A stretch of 64,000 nt of DNA from Clavibacter nebraskensis NCPPB 2581. GTDB lineage: Bacteria > Actinomycetota > Actinomycetes > Actinomycetales > Microbacteriaceae. The first letter of the stretch is position 1. Every line of letters starts with the position of its first letter. The notes beneath the pieces were generated by a model, which saw only the letters and a list, made by a program, of their open reading frames with translations, was not told the DNA's origin and searched no databases. The stretch lies in contig NC_020891.1 in assembly GCF_000355695.1 (NCBI RefSeq), positions 1,798,001 through 1,862,000 of the forward strand. The letters are read 5' to 3'. The translations under genes and the position numbers were made by a program. Positions 1 through 9,818 of this stretch are shown piece after piece.

Positions 1-1199
1 AGGCGTTCCAGACGCTGAAGGACATCACGGAGGAGCTCGACCGCGAGCGGGGCACGATGGGGAACCACGCGTTCTACCTGTCGATCCCGCCGAAGTCCTT
101 CCCGCTGGTCACCGAGCAGCTCCGCCGCTCGGGCCTCGCAGACCAGAAGGAGGGCCACTGGCGCCGCGTCGTCATCGAGAAGCCCTTCGGGAGCGACCTC
201 ACGACGGCCCGCGAGCTCAACGCCGTCGTCGAGTCGGTCTTCCCGCCGGACTCGGTGTTCCGCATCGACCACTACCTGGGCAAGGAGACGGTCCAGAACA
301 TCCTGGCGCTGCGCTTCGCGAACCAGCTCTACGAGCCCCTGTGGAACGCCAACTACGTGGACCACGTGCAGATCACCATGGCCGAGGACATCGGCGTGGG
401 CGGCCGTGCCGGCTACTACGACGGCATCGGCGCGGCGCGCGACGTGATCCAGAACCACCTCCTGCAGCTCCTCGCCCTCACTGCCATGGAGGAACCCGTC
501 GCGTTCGACGCGTCGAGCCTCCGGGACGAGAAGGAGAAGGTGCTGTCCGCGGTCCGCCTGCCGAAGGACCTGTCCACCGCCACGGCGCGCGGGCAGTACG
601 CCGGCGGCTGGCAGGGCGGCGAGGAGGTCGTGGGCTTCCTCGACGAGGACGGCATGGACCCCGAGTCCCTGACGGAGACCTACGCCGCCATGCGCCTCGA
701 CATCAACACGCGCCGCTGGTCGGGCGTGCCGTTCTACCTGCGGGCGGGCAAGCGCCTCGGTCGCCGCGTGACGGAGATCGCGGTCGTGTTCAAGCGCGCT
801 CCGCAGAACCTGTTCGCGGAGGACCAGACGTCGGCCCTCGGCCAGAACGCGCTCGTGATCCGGGTGCAGCCCGACGAGGGCGTCACCATCCGCTTCGGCT
901 CGAAGGTGCCGGGCGCGGGGATGCAGGTGCGCGACGTCACCATGGACTTCGGCTACGGCCACGCCTTCACGGAGGCGAGCCCGGAGGCGTACGAGCGGCT
1001 CATCCTCGATGTGCTGCTCGGCGACCCGCCGCTCTTCCCCCGTCACCAGGAGGTCGAGCTCAGCTGGAAGATCCTGGACCCCATCGAAGAATTCTGGCGC
1101 ACGCAGGGCCAGCCCGAGCAGTACCGTCCGGGCACCTGGGGGCCGGCCTCGGCCGACGAGCTCCTCGCCCGCGACGGACGGACCTGGAGGCGGCCATGA
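1..1199 (+). CDS. zwf: Glucose-6-phosphate dehydrogenase (5' end outside window)
   Basis: This enzyme oxidises glucose-6-phosphate to 6-phosphogluconolactone with NADP, the entry step of the oxidative pentose phosphate pathway. The reading frame is open from base 3, so the gene begins upstream; an ATG at 57 falls inside the conserved GTMGNHAFYLSIPP block and is not the start. EKPFG (about 180) and the catalytic RIDHYLGKE signature (262-288) are intact. About 398 codons are visible of the usual 500 or so. The stop overlaps the opcA start as ATGA, which fits the actinobacterial zwf-opcA-pgl operon. Identity is secure. Confidence 0.97.
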   Translation, partial: AFQTLKDITEELDRERGTMGNHAFYLSIPPKSFPLVTEQLRRSGLADQKEGHWRRVVIEKPFGSDLTTARELNAVVESVFPPDSVFRIDHYLGKETVQNILALRFANQLYEPLWNANYVDHVQITMAEDIGVGGRAGYYDGIGAARDVIQNHLLQLLALTAMEEPVAFDASSLRDEKEKVLSAVRLPKDLSTATARGQYAGGWQGGEEVVGFLDEDGMDPESLTETYAAMRLDINTRRWSGVPFYLRAGKRLGRRVTEIAVVFKRAPQNLFAEDQTSALGQNALVIRVQPDEGVTIRFGSKVPGAGMQVRDVTMDFGYGHAFTEASPEAYERLILDVLLGDPPLFPRHQEVELSWKILDPIEEFWRTQGQPEQYRPGTWGPASADELLARDGRTWRRP

Positions 1200-2194
1200 G
1201 AGTCGATCTGCCGAACACCACCACCGCCAAGATCTCGAAGGCGCTCGTCAAGATCCGCGAGGAGGGCGGCGCCGTCGCCCTCGGCCGCGTCCTGACGCTC
1301 GTGATCTCCACCTCGCTCGGCAGCGAGGAGGAGGCCATCGAGGCCGCCAACGACGCGTCGCGCGAGCACCCCATGCGCGTCATCGTGATCTCCACCGAGC
1401 GCGGTGCTGCCGCGGAGACGACCACGGAGAAGGCGCGCGTCGACGCCGAGATCCGCGTGGGCGGCGACGCCGGCGCGAGCGAGGTCGTCGTGCTCCGCGT
1501 GTACGGCGCCGCCGCCGAGGACGAGGAGAGCCTGGTCACGGGCCTCCTCCTCCCCGACGCGCCCGTCGTCGCCTGGTGGCCGCACGACGCCCCCGCGGTC
1601 GTCAGCCAGTCGCCGCTCGGCCGCATCGCGCAGCGCCGCATCACGGACTCGTCCACGAGCAGCAACCCGCGCGTGGCCCTGCAGCACCTGGCCGCGACGT
1701 ACGCCCCCGGCGACACGGACTTCGCCTGGACGCGCCTCACGCTCTGGCGCGCGCTGCTCGCCGCGGTGCTCGACCAGCCGCCGTACGAGCCCGTCACGCA
1801 GGTGGAGGTGTCCGGCGCCGCCGACTCCCCCTCCACGGTGCTGCTCGCCGCATGGCTCGGTCTGCAGCTGCAGGTGCCCGTGCTGCACGAGGTCACCACC
1901 CGGGCGACCGGCTCGAGCGGGATCCACGGCGTGCGACTCCACCGCGCGTCCGGCGTCATCGACCTCGACCGGCCCATCGCCAACGTGGCGACGCTCAAGC
2001 AGCCGAACCAGCCGACGCACGATGTGAGCCTCCCCCGCCGGAGCCTCCGCGACTGCCTGGCCGAGGAGCTGCGGCGCCTCGACCCCGACGCGCTCTACGG
2101 CGACGTGATCCGTCACGGCCTCGAGCGCTCGACCGCGGGCCAGGGCTACATCACCGCGTCCACCACCGCACGGAAGGACTCGGGAGACCGTTGA
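1196..2194 (+). CDS. opcA: Glucose-6-phosphate dehydrogenase assembly protein OpcA
   Basis: The 332-residue product matches the OpcA family, which is required for assembly or activation of glucose-6-phosphate dehydrogenase in cyanobacteria and is found next to zwf in Actinobacteria. It begins MRVDLPNTTTAKISKAL and has no enzyme motif I recognise, consistent with a chaperone or allosteric role. The ATG at 1196 overlaps the zwf stop (ATGA), and the TGA at 2192 overlaps the pgl start, so the three genes are probably translationally coupled. The family assignment is strong; the activating mechanism is known from other organisms, not shown here. Confidence 0.94.
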   Translation: MRVDLPNTTTAKISKALVKIREEGGAVALGRVLTLVISTSLGSEEEAIEAANDASREHPMRVIVISTERGAAAETTTEKARVDAEIRVGGDAGASEVVVLRVYGAAAEDEESLVTGLLLPDAPVVAWWPHDAPAVVSQSPLGRIAQRRITDSSTSSNPRVALQHLAATYAPGDTDFAWTRLTLWRALLAAVLDQPPYEPVTQVEVSGAADSPSTVLLAAWLGLQLQVPVLHEVTTRATGSSGIHGVRLHRASGVIDLDRPIANVATLKQPNQPTHDVSLPRRSLRDCLAEELRRLDPDALYGDVIRHGLERSTAGQGYITASTTARKDSGDR

Positions 2195-2961
2195 CGAACG
2201 ACCGCAGGGTGCTCGTGCACCCCGACAAGAAGGCCATGACCGGCTCCGTCGCCGCGCGCTTCCTCACGAAGCTCGTCGACATCCTGGACGAGGAGGAGAC
2301 CGCCAACGTCGTCCTCACCGGGGGGACGGTCGGCCCGAGCATCCTCGCGGCCGTCAACGAGTCCGCGGCGCGCGACAGCGTCGACTGGACCCGCGTCCAC
2401 TTCTGGTTCGGCGACGAGCGGTGGCTGCCCCAGGACGACCCCGAGCGCAACGACATCACGGTGCGCGCGGCGCTGCTCGACCACATCGACCTGCCCGCGG
2501 AGAACGTCCACGCCATGGGCGCGAGCGATGCGGGTCTCAGCCTCGACGAGGCCGTGGCGGCGTACACGGCGGAGCTCGCCGCGCACGCGAACGGCGACAC
2601 CTCGCTCCCCCGGTTCGACATCACCTTCCTGGGTGTCGGGCCGGACGGCCACGTCGCGTCGCTCTTCCCGGACAGCGAGGGCATCCGCACCATGGACGCC
2701 GCCGTGATCCCGGTGCGCAACTCGCCGAAGCCGCCGGCGGAGCGCATCTCGCTCACGCTGCCGGTGCTCAACTCGTCGCTGCGCATCTGGATGGTGCTCG
2801 CGGGTCCCGACAAGGCGTTCGCCCTGGGTCTCGCGCTCGCGGGCGCCGACCGGACCGAGGTGCCCGTCGCGGGCATCAAGGGCCGCAAGCGCACGGTGTT
2901 CTTCATCGACCGCGAGGCCGCGGCGGACGTGCCGGAGAACCTCAGGCTCTCCTCGTACTGA
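2191..2961 (+). CDS. pgl: 6-phosphogluconolactonase
   Basis: Hydrolyses 6-phosphogluconolactone to 6-phosphogluconate, directly after the Zwf step. The 256-residue protein shows GGTVGPSILAAV near the N-terminus, FWFGDERW in the middle and the family motif GVGPDGHVASLFP (about residue 150). The chosen start is TTG at 2191, giving MTNDRRVLVHPDKK; it overlaps the opcA stop (TTGA), and no better start lies nearby. It is the last gene of the zwf-opcA-pgl operon and is followed within 35 bases by a strong hairpin. Confidence 0.94.
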   Translation: MTNDRRVLVHPDKKAMTGSVAARFLTKLVDILDEEETANVVLTGGTVGPSILAAVNESAARDSVDWTRVHFWFGDERWLPQDDPERNDITVRAALLDHIDLPAENVHAMGASDAGLSLDEAVAAYTAELAAHANGDTSLPRFDITFLGVGPDGHVASLFPDSEGIRTMDAAVIPVRNSPKPPAERISLTLPVLNSSLRIWMVLAGPDKAFALGLALAGADRTEVPVAGIKGRKRTVFFIDREAAADVPENLRLSSY

Positions 2962-2992
2962 CGCCGGCGCCGGTGCCGACCGGCGCTCGACA

Positions 2993-3024
2993 CGAAGGGC
3001 GGGTCCTCCAGGACCCGCCCTTCG
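2993..3024. terminator. Hairpin terminator after pgl
   Basis: A perfect 15-bp inverted repeat (2993-3007 with 3010-3024) has only two bases between the arms, so a four-base loop is likely. It lies 32 bases past the pgl stop. No long T tract follows, as is usual in high-GC actinobacteria. It could stop transcription from both sides. Confidence 0.8.
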
Positions 3025-3083
3025 TCGTCCCCGGGGGACGCCTTCCGGTGCGAGCCGCTCCACCCGGAGCGGGCGGACACGCA

Positions 3084-3114
3084 GAACGCCCCCGTCCTGA
3101 GGACGGGGGCGTTC
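3084..3114. terminator. Hairpin terminator after rbpA
   Basis: A perfect 14-bp stem (3084-3097 with 3101-3114) and a 3-base loop lie 28 bases past the rbpA stop on the minus strand. With the pgl hairpin it forms a back-to-back pair between two converging operons. Confidence 0.8.
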
Positions 3115-3141
3115 GGGGTGCTCGATCGACGCGGTGGGGAC

Positions 3142-3510
3142 CTACTTGGTGGCCTTCACCGTGCCGCGGCGGGCGCGGAGCTGGTCGAGCGCCTCCTCGA
3201 GGAGCTGGCTCGCCTCCTCCTCGCTGCGACGCTCCTTCACGTACGCGAGGTGCGTCTTGTACGGCTCGAGCTTGGCGACCGACGGCGGGTTCGCCTTGTC
3301 GCGCCCGGCGGGGAGTCCCGACTGCGGCGAGTCGATCGTGACGGGGATCTCCTCCTCGGGCAGGTTCGCCGCGAAGTGACGGACGGTCTCGTTGCCGAGG
3401 GCGTCCCAGTACGAGATCGAGATGCGCTCCGCGTGGAAGCCGCGGTCCTGCTCGCCCATGGGGCCCGCGCCGACGCGCGAACCGCGAATGGCGCTTCCTC
3501 CTGATGCCAT
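3142..3510 (-). CDS. rbpA: RNA polymerase-binding protein RbpA
   Basis: RbpA is an essential actinobacterial factor that binds RNA polymerase and the housekeeping sigma factor and stabilises the open promoter complex. The 122-residue product begins MASGGSAIRGSRVGAGPMGE, has the core segment with the YWDALGNE and PYKTHLAYVKERR motifs, and ends in a helical sigma-interacting region (about residues 92-118). It has no cysteine, so it is not a zinc-binding form. The ATG at 3510 has an AGGGAG ribosome site 7 bases upstream, overlapping the end of secG, from which it is 11 bases away. Confidence 0.95.
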   Translation of the reverse strand: MASGGSAIRGSRVGAGPMGEQDRGFHAERISISYWDALGNETVRHFAANLPEEEIPVTIDSPQSGLPAGRDKANPPSVAKLEPYKTHLAYVKERRSEEEASQLLEEALDQLRARRGTVKATK

Positions 3511-3521
3511 GTGGCTGCTCC

Positions 3522-3773
3522 CTATAATCCGGTGTCGAACTTGGTGATGAGCCCCAGGACCACGATGCACGTGACCCAGACGAGGCCGAGGATGACGGTG
3601 ATGCGGTTCAGGTTCCGCTCGGCCACGCCGGACGAGCCGAGGCTCGACGTGGTGCCACCCCCGAACATGTCGGACAGACCGCCGCCCCGCCCCTTGTGCA
3701 GGAGGATGAGCATGGTCAGCAGGAGGCTGGTGATTCCCAGAACCACCTGCAGGACTACCTGGAGGATTTCCAC
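3522..3773 (-). CDS. secG: Preprotein translocase subunit SecG
   Basis: SecG is the small accessory subunit of the SecYEG channel in the cytoplasmic membrane. The 83-residue protein has two hydrophobic segments (about 4-25 and 58-80) separated by the polar glycine-rich loop HKGRGGGLSDMFGG that marks the family. The start is GTG at 3773, preceded by an AAAGG ribosome site. It lies after tpiA and before rbpA, as in many actinobacteria, but a hairpin and a good -10 box before it suggest its own promoter. Confidence 0.93.
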   Translation of the reverse strand: MEILQVVLQVVLGITSLLLTMLILLHKGRGGGLSDMFGGGTTSSLGSSGVAERNLNRITVILGLVWVTCIVVLGLITKFDTGL

Positions 3774-3839
3774 GTGCGGCCTTTCGGGTGCGGTGCTGTG
3801 GCCGAGTCCGACCGGTGAACGGCCGATGGGCCATAGACG

Positions 3840-3845
3840 ATCATA
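3840..3845 (-). promoter_or_regulatory. Candidate -10 box for secG-rbpA
   Basis: The minus strand reads TATGAT, a perfect match to the actinobacterial -10 consensus, about 67 bases before the secG start. A clear -35 box is not visible. It directly abuts the hairpin after tpiA. Confidence 0.5.
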
Positions 3846-3875
3846 GCGGGCGGCTGAGTGCGACGAGCCGCCCGC
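3846..3875 (-). terminator. Hairpin terminator after tpiA
   Basis: A perfect 10-bp GC-rich stem (3846-3855 with 3866-3875) with a 10-base loop lies 34 bases past the tpiA stop on the minus strand. It separates the glycolytic genes from secG-rbpA. Confidence 0.65.
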
Positions 3876-3909
3876 GCCCGGACGCGAGCGGCTCGAGGGA
3901 TGATGCCGG

Positions 3910-4713
3910 TCAGACGCCGACGTGCGAGCGGAACCGCGCTATCGCGGAGAACTCCTGCACGTCGAGGCTGGCTCCCCCGACGAGGGCTCCGTCGACGTCC
4001 GGCTCGCGGAGGAACCCCGCGATGTTGCCGGACTTGACCGAGCCGCCGTAGAGGATGCGCGTGGCCTTCGCCGCCTCGTCGCCGAGCAGCTCGGCGACGA
4101 CCGCGCGGAGCGGCGCCGCGACCTGCTGCGCCTGCTCCGGCGTCGCGGCCTGGCCGGACCCGATGGCCCAGACGGGCTCGTAGGCGACGACCACGTCGGC
4201 GCCCTTCGGCAGGCCCTGGAGCGCGACGCGCAGCTGGGCCACGGGGACGGCGCTGGCGCCGTGCTCCTCGAGGTCGGCCGCGGTCTCCCCGACGCAGATC
4301 ACCGGGACGATGCCGTGCTTCACGGCGGCCGCGGACTTGGCGGCCACCTGCTCGTCGGTCTCGCCGTGCAGCGTGCGCCGCTCGGAGTGGCCGACGATGA
4401 CGTAGCGGCAGGCGAGCTGCGCCAGGAACGCCGCGGAGATCTCCCCCGTGTACGCGCCCGACTCGTGCTCGGACACGTCCTGCGCGCCGTAGGCGAGCTC
4501 GAGCTTGTCGGCCGAGACGAGCGTCTGCACGCTGCGGATGTCGGTGGCCGGCGGGAAGACGGCGACCTCCGCCTCCGCGTAGTCGTGCTTCGCGTCCTTG
4601 AGGCTCCACGCGAGCTTCTGCACGAAGGCGATGGCCTGGAGGTGGTCCAGGTTCATCTTCCAGTTGCCCGCGATGAGGGGCGTGCGCCCCTGCGGGCGAT
4701 CGGTCACTGCCAT
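3910..4713 (-). CDS. tpiA: Triosephosphate isomerase
   Basis: Interconverts dihydroxyacetone phosphate and glyceraldehyde-3-phosphate. The 267-residue TIM-barrel protein carries all catalytic residues: Asn17 and Lys19 in AGNWKMN, His109 in IVGHSERR, Glu179 in [12 protein letters not shown], and the phosphate-binding LYGGSVK. The ATG at 4713 has a GGAGG ribosome site and overlaps the last 10 bases of pgk, so gap, pgk and tpiA form one operon. Confidence 0.97.
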   Translation of the reverse strand: MAVTDRPQGRTPLIAGNWKMNLDHLQAIAFVQKLAWSLKDAKHDYAEAEVAVFPPATDIRSVQTLVSADKLELAYGAQDVSEHESGAYTGEISAAFLAQLACRYVIVGHSERRTLHGETDEQVAAKSAAAVKHGIVPVICVGETAADLEEHGASAVPVAQLRVALQGLPKGADVVVAYEPVWAIGSGQAATPEQAQQVAAPLRAVVAELLGDEAAKATRILYGGSVKSGNIAGFLREPDVDGALVGGASLDVQEFSAIARFRSHVGV

Positions 4714-5918
4714 CCGAGGACCTCCAGTCCCGGCAGGCGCTTCCCCTCGAGGAACTCGAGGCTCGCGCCGCCTCCGGTCGAGATGTGACCGAAGCGGTCA
4801 TCATCGAATCCGAGCGCGCGGACGGCCGCGGCGCTGTCGCCGCCGCCGACCACGGAGAGCCCCTCGACGCGCGTGAGCGCGTCGGCGACCGTCCTCGTGC
4901 CCGCCGCGAACGGCTCCAGCTCGAAGACGCCCATGGGGCCGTTCCAGAACACCGTCGTGGAACCGCGGATGATCGTCGCGAACGCGTCGGCGGTCTCGGG
5001 GCCGATGTCGAGCCCGAGGCCCTTCGCGCCCGCGGGCGTCCCCTCGATGGCGTCGGCGCGCATGACCTCGTGGGCCGCGTCGGCGGAGAACCCGTCGGCG
5101 ACGACCACGTCGGTGGGGAGCACGATCTTCACGCCACGCTCCTCGGCCTCGGCCAGGTAGCCCTTGACCGTCTCGACCTGGTCCTCCTCGAGGAGGCTCG
5201 CGCCCACCTCGTGGCCCTGGGCCTTGAGGAACGTGAAGAGCATCCCGCCGCCGATGAGCAGCGCGTCGACGCGCGGCAGCAGGTGGCCGATGACGCCGAG
5301 CTTGTCGGACACCTTGGATCCCCCGAGCACGACCGTGTACGGACGCTCCGGGTTCTCGGTCAGGCGGTCGAGGACCTCGAGCTCGCTCGCGATGAGCGAG
5401 CCGGCGGCGCTGGGGAGCGCCGAGGCCAGCTCGAAGACGCTCGCCTGCTTGCGGTGGACGACGCCGAAGCCGTCGGACACGAACGCGTCCCCGAGCTCGG
5501 CGATCGACTCCGCGAAGCCGCGGCGGACGGTCTCGTCCTTGCTGGTCTCCTCCGCGTGGAAGCGGAGGTTCTCGAGCACGACGACGTCGCCGTCGCCGAG
5601 GGCGCCGACGGCTGCACGGGCGGACTCGCCCACCGTGTCGCTCGCGAACGCGACGTCGGCGCCGAGCAGCTCGCCGAGGCGGGCCGCGACGGGGCGCAGG
5701 CTGTACTTCTCATCGGGCGTGCCGTCGGGGCGGCCGAGGTGGGAGATCACGACGACGCGGGCACCGGCCTCGCGGAGACCCGTGAGGGTCCCCAGCGAGG
5801 CGCGGATGCGCCCGTCGTCGCCGATCACGCCGCCCTTCAGCGGGACGTTGAGGTCGCAGCGCACGATGACGCGGCGGCCCCGGAGATCCCCCAGGGAATC
5901 GATGGTGCGGAGTGCCAC
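4704..5918 (-). CDS. pgk: Phosphoglycerate kinase
   Basis: Transfers phosphate from 1,3-bisphosphoglycerate to ADP. The 404-residue protein shows the substrate-binding [11 protein letters not shown] and [16 protein letters not shown] motifs in the N-domain and the nucleotide-binding NGPMGVFE and GGGDSAAAV motifs in the C-domain. The start is GTG at 5918, only 6 bases after the gap stop and without a clear ribosome site of its own, so translation is probably coupled to gap. Confidence 0.97.
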   Translation of the reverse strand: MALRTIDSLGDLRGRRVIVRCDLNVPLKGGVIGDDGRIRASLGTLTGLREAGARVVVISHLGRPDGTPDEKYSLRPVAARLGELLGADVAFASDTVGESARAAVGALGDGDVVVLENLRFHAEETSKDETVRRGFAESIAELGDAFVSDGFGVVHRKQASVFELASALPSAAGSLIASELEVLDRLTENPERPYTVVLGGSKVSDKLGVIGHLLPRVDALLIGGGMLFTFLKAQGHEVGASLLEEDQVETVKGYLAEAEERGVKIVLPTDVVVADGFSADAAHEVMRADAIEGTPAGAKGLGLDIGPETADAFATIIRGSTTVFWNGPMGVFELEPFAAGTRTVADALTRVEGLSVVGGGDSAAAVRALGFDDDRFGHISTGGGASLEFLEGKRLPGLEVLGWQ

Positions 5919-5924
5919 GGCCGG

Positions 5925-7061
<1,137 letters not shown>

Positions 7062-7688
7062 CTACGAGAGGAGGAAGAGGCCCTGCGTCTTCGTGCGGGC
7101 GTCGTCGAAGCGCGCCTGCACGTCGGCCCAGTTGACGATGTTCCAGAAGGCCTTGACGTAGTCGGCCTTGACGTTGACGTAGTCGAGGTAGAAGGCGTGC
7201 TCCCACATGTCGAGCAGCAGGATCGGCACGGTCGCCGCGGCGAGGTTGCCCTGGTGGTCGTACAGCTGCTCGATGATGAGCTTCTGGCCGAGCGAGTCCC
7301 ACGCGAGGATGCTCCAGCCGGAGCCCTGGATACCGAGAGCCGAGGCGGTGAAGTGCGCCTGGAACTTGTCGTACGAGCCGAAGAACTCGTCGATGGCCGC
7401 GGCGAGCTCGCCGGTGGGCTTGTCGCCGCCGTCGGGGCTGAGGTTGTTCCAGAAGACCGTGTGGTTGACGTGACCCGCGAGGTTGAACGCGAGGTCCTTC
7501 TGCAGCTTGTTGACGAAGGTCAGGTCGCCGGCATCGCGCGCCTCCTGCAGCTTGACGAGGGCGGTGTTGGCGCCGTCGACGTACGTCTTGTGGTGCTTGT
7601 CGTGGTGCAGCTCCATGATGCGGCCGCTGATGCTCGGCTCGAGGGCCGAGTAGTCGTACGGGAGGTCGACGAGAGTGTAGTCAGCCAT
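7062..7688 (-). CDS. sodA: Superoxide dismutase, Fe/Mn family
   Basis: Converts superoxide to oxygen and hydrogen peroxide in the cytoplasm. The 208-residue protein has all four metal ligand regions: MELHHDKHH near residue 27, [10 protein letters not shown] near 75, and [11 protein letters not shown] near 165, which supplies the Asp and His. The metal (Mn or Fe) cannot be told safely from the sequence. ATG at 7688 follows a GGAG-type ribosome site, and a TAGACT -10 box lies about 65 bases upstream. It stands between whiA and gap, where many actinobacteria have no gene. Confidence 0.95.
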   Translation of the reverse strand: MADYTLVDLPYDYSALEPSISGRIMELHHDKHHKTYVDGANTALVKLQEARDAGDLTFVNKLQKDLAFNLAGHVNHTVFWNNLSPDGGDKPTGELAAAIDEFFGSYDKFQAHFTASALGIQGSGWSILAWDSLGQKLIIEQLYDHQGNLAAATVPILLLDMWEHAFYLDYVNVKADYVKAFWNIVNWADVQARFDDARTKTQGLFLLS

Positions 7689-7719
7689 AGGTGTATCTCC
7701 TCTTCATTGCCCGGGGGCT

Positions 7720-7736
7720 CCCGGCCAGAGGCCGGG
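7720..7736. repeat. Small hairpin in the whiA-sodA gap
   Basis: A 7-bp stem (7720-7726 with 7730-7736) and a 3-base loop. It lies after the predicted sodA -10 box, so it would be in the sodA 5' leader, or it may help end the whiA transcript. Confidence 0.35.
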
Positions 7737-7752
7737 GGTGGGTGACGGATCG

Positions 7753-7758
7753 AGTCTA
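7753..7758 (-). promoter_or_regulatory. Candidate -10 box for sodA
   Basis: The minus strand reads TAGACT, a TANNNT-type -10 box also seen before rapZ and before the HGxxPAAW gene. The leader to the sodA start would be about 57 bases. No convincing -35 box. Confidence 0.4.
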
Positions 7759-7856
7759 GTCCGGCGGCCCTCCGCGCCACCTGGCCGGATGACGCCCGGC
7801 GTCCGGCGGATCGACGCCCGCCCCGGCGCGTGCGGCACCGACGGACGCCTCGCGGA

Positions 7857-8837
7857 TCAGACGTCGTCGAGGTCGGCGGGGAGGTTCGCGTCGGTGCCGG
7901 GCAGGCCCTCGTCGACGGCCTTCTTGTCGGCCATCGCGAGCAGGCGGCGGATGCGGCCGGCCACGGCGTCCTTCGTCATGGGCGGGTCCGCGTGGTGGCC
8001 CAGCTCGTCGAGGCTGGAGTCGCGGAAGCGGAGCCGGAGGTCGCCCGCGTACTTGAGGTGCTCGGGGATGTCCGGGCCGAGGATCTCCATGGCCCGCTCC
8101 ACGCGCGCGCACGCGGCCACGGCGGCCTGCGCCGAGCGGCGGAGGTTGGCGTCGTCGAAGTTGACCAGGCGGTTGGCGGTCGCCCGGACCTCGCGGCGCT
8201 GGCGCATCTCCTCCCAGTTGACGACCGTGCCCTGCGCGCCCATGGCGCGCAGCATCTGGCCGATGGCGTCGCCGTCGCGGATGACGACGCGGTGGACGCC
8301 CCGGACCTCGCGCGCCTTGGCGCTGACGTCGAGCCGGCCGGCGGCGCCGACGAGCGCCATCGCGGCCTCGTTGCCGGGGCAGGTGACCTCGAGCGCCGCC
8401 GAGCGGCCGGGATCCGTGAGCGTGCCCGCGGCGAGGAATGCGCCCCGCCAGACGGCCGCGATCTCCTCGCGGGAACCCGTGGTGAGGCGGTTGGGCAGGC
8501 CGCGGATCGGACGGCGGCGCGCGTCGAGCAGGCCGGTCTGGCGGGCGAGCGTCTCGCCCCCCTCCATCACGCGGACCAGGTAGTGCGTGGCACGGCGCAT
8601 GCCGGACGCGGGGATGACGGAGATGTCGCTGCGGACGCCGTAGAGCTCGGCGAGGTCCTTGCGGACGCGACGGGCGAGCAACGGGGTGTCGAGCTCGGAC
8701 TCGACCACGATGCGGTTCGAGATGAGGTGCAGCCCGCCGGAGAAGCGCAGGATGGTGGCCAGCTCGGCCGCCCTCACCGTGGTCTTGCTCACCTCGACGC
8801 GTGACAGTTCTTCCTTGACGTCCGAGGTCAGAGGCAA
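7857..8837 (-). CDS. whiA: DNA-binding protein WhiA
   Basis: WhiA is a conserved Gram-positive regulator with a LAGLIDADG homing-endonuclease-like N-terminal domain and a C-terminal helix-turn-helix domain. In Streptomyces it controls sporulation; in non-sporulating relatives it is linked to cell division. The 326-residue product starts [14 protein letters not shown] after two residues and ends with the conserved [17 protein letters not shown] region. The start is TTG at 8837: a GGGAG ribosome site lies about 8 bases upstream, and no ATG or GTG fits the family N-terminus. Confidence 0.93.
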   Translation of the reverse strand: MPLTSDVKEELSRVEVSKTTVRAAELATILRFSGGLHLISNRIVVESELDTPLLARRVRKDLAELYGVRSDISVIPASGMRRATHYLVRVMEGGETLARQTGLLDARRRPIRGLPNRLTTGSREEIAAVWRGAFLAAGTLTDPGRSAALEVTCPGNEAAMALVGAAGRLDVSAKAREVRGVHRVVIRDGDAIGQMLRAMGAQGTVVNWEEMRQRREVRATANRLVNFDDANLRRSAQAAVAACARVERAMEILGPDIPEHLKYAGDLRLRFRDSSLDELGHHADPPMTKDAVAGRIRRLLAMADKKAVDEGLPGTDANLPADLDDV

Positions 8838-8866
8838 ATGCTTACTCCCTTGATGAAATGGGTGCC

Positions 8867-9742
8867 CTACTCCCGGCCGAGGTCGCGGTGCTTGGTGCTG
8901 ACAGCGACGCCGGGAAGGGCGCGGAGGAGGCTGGAGAGCTCCTCGGCGACGGCCACCGAGCGGTGCTTGCCGCCGGTACAGCCGATAGCGATCGTAGCGT
9001 GTCTCTTGTTCTCCCGCTGGTACCCGGCGAGCACCGGGGAGAGCGCCCGGGCGTACGCGTGGACGAACTCCTCGGCGCCCTCCTGGCCCAGCACGTAGTC
9101 GCTGACGGCCCTGTCGCGACCGGTGAGCGGACGGAGCTCGGGGGTCCAGAACGGGTTGGGGAGGAAGCGCATGTCGGCCACCATGTCGGCGTCCGCGGGG
9201 GTGCCGTACTTGAAGCCGAAGCTCATGACGGTGACGCGGACGCCCGCGTCGTCCGCGCCGCTGAACTGCTCGGTGATGGCGGTGGCGAGCTGGTGGATGT
9301 TGAGCTCGGAGGTGTCGATGACGAGGTCGCTGGCCTCGCGGATCTCGATCATGCGCGCCCGCTCCGCCGCGATGCCGTCGAGCAGCGTGCCGTTGCCCTG
9401 GAGCGGGTGGGGGCGGCGGACCTGCTCGAAGCGCCGCACGAGCGCCGCGTCGGTGGCCTCGAGGAACAGGACGCGGAGGCGCGGGCCGGTGCCGAACGTC
9501 TGCAGGATGTCGCGCAGCTCGGAGAAGAAGTCGCCTCCGCGGACGTCGACCACGGCGGCGATCTTCGGCAGCGACGTGCCCGCGCGGCCGGCGAGCTCCA
9601 CGAGCGGCTTGAGCATCTGCGGCGGGAGGTTGTCGACCACGTACCAGCCGAGGTCCTCGAGCGCGTTGCCGACGGTGGAGCGGCCCGCGCCGGACATCCC
9701 CGTCACGATCATGACGTCCTGCTGGGGGATCTCCACGCTCAT
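8867..9742 (-). CDS. rapZ: RNase adapter RapZ / YvcJ-type nucleotide-binding protein
   Basis: A P-loop protein of the RapZ (YvcJ) family, which in other bacteria binds nucleotides or sugar phosphates and links cell-wall precursor metabolism to RNA regulation; its role in actinobacteria is not settled. The 291-residue product has the Walker A motif GMSGAGRST, the RRPHPL segment, [14 protein letters not shown] and the C-terminal [14 protein letters not shown] at 9742 is preferred because a GAGAGG site lies about 11 bases upstream; a GTG at 9754 is an alternative. It lies 29 bases before whiA; the yvcK-like gene usually found between them is absent. Confidence 0.93.
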   Translation of the reverse strand: MSVEIPQQDVMIVTGMSGAGRSTVGNALEDLGWYVVDNLPPQMLKPLVELAGRAGTSLPKIAAVVDVRGGDFFSELRDILQTFGTGPRLRVLFLEATDAALVRRFEQVRRPHPLQGNGTLLDGIAAERARMIEIREASDLVIDTSELNIHQLATAITEQFSGADDAGVRVTVMSFGFKYGTPADADMVADMRFLPNPFWTPELRPLTGRDRAVSDYVLGQEGAEEFVHAYARALSPVLAGYQRENKRHATIAIGCTGGKHRSVAVAEELSSLLRALPGVAVSTKHRDLGRE

Positions 9743-9780
9743 GCGGGCATGCACCTCTCGTCGCGCCGGTCGATGGATCC

Positions 9781-9786
9781 AGTCTA
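9781..9786 (-). promoter_or_regulatory. Candidate -10 box for rapZ-whiA
   Basis: The minus strand reads TAGACT about 38 bases before the rapZ ATG, which leaves room for a short leader with the GAGAGG ribosome site. Confidence 0.4.
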
Positions 9787-9818
9787 GGCGCGACCCGCGA
9801 CACGCGACCGGGCGCAGG

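Noticed and set aside
3116-3504. Plus-strand frame over rbpA
   Set aside because: Fully antisense to RbpA, no ribosome site and no similarity that I recognise.
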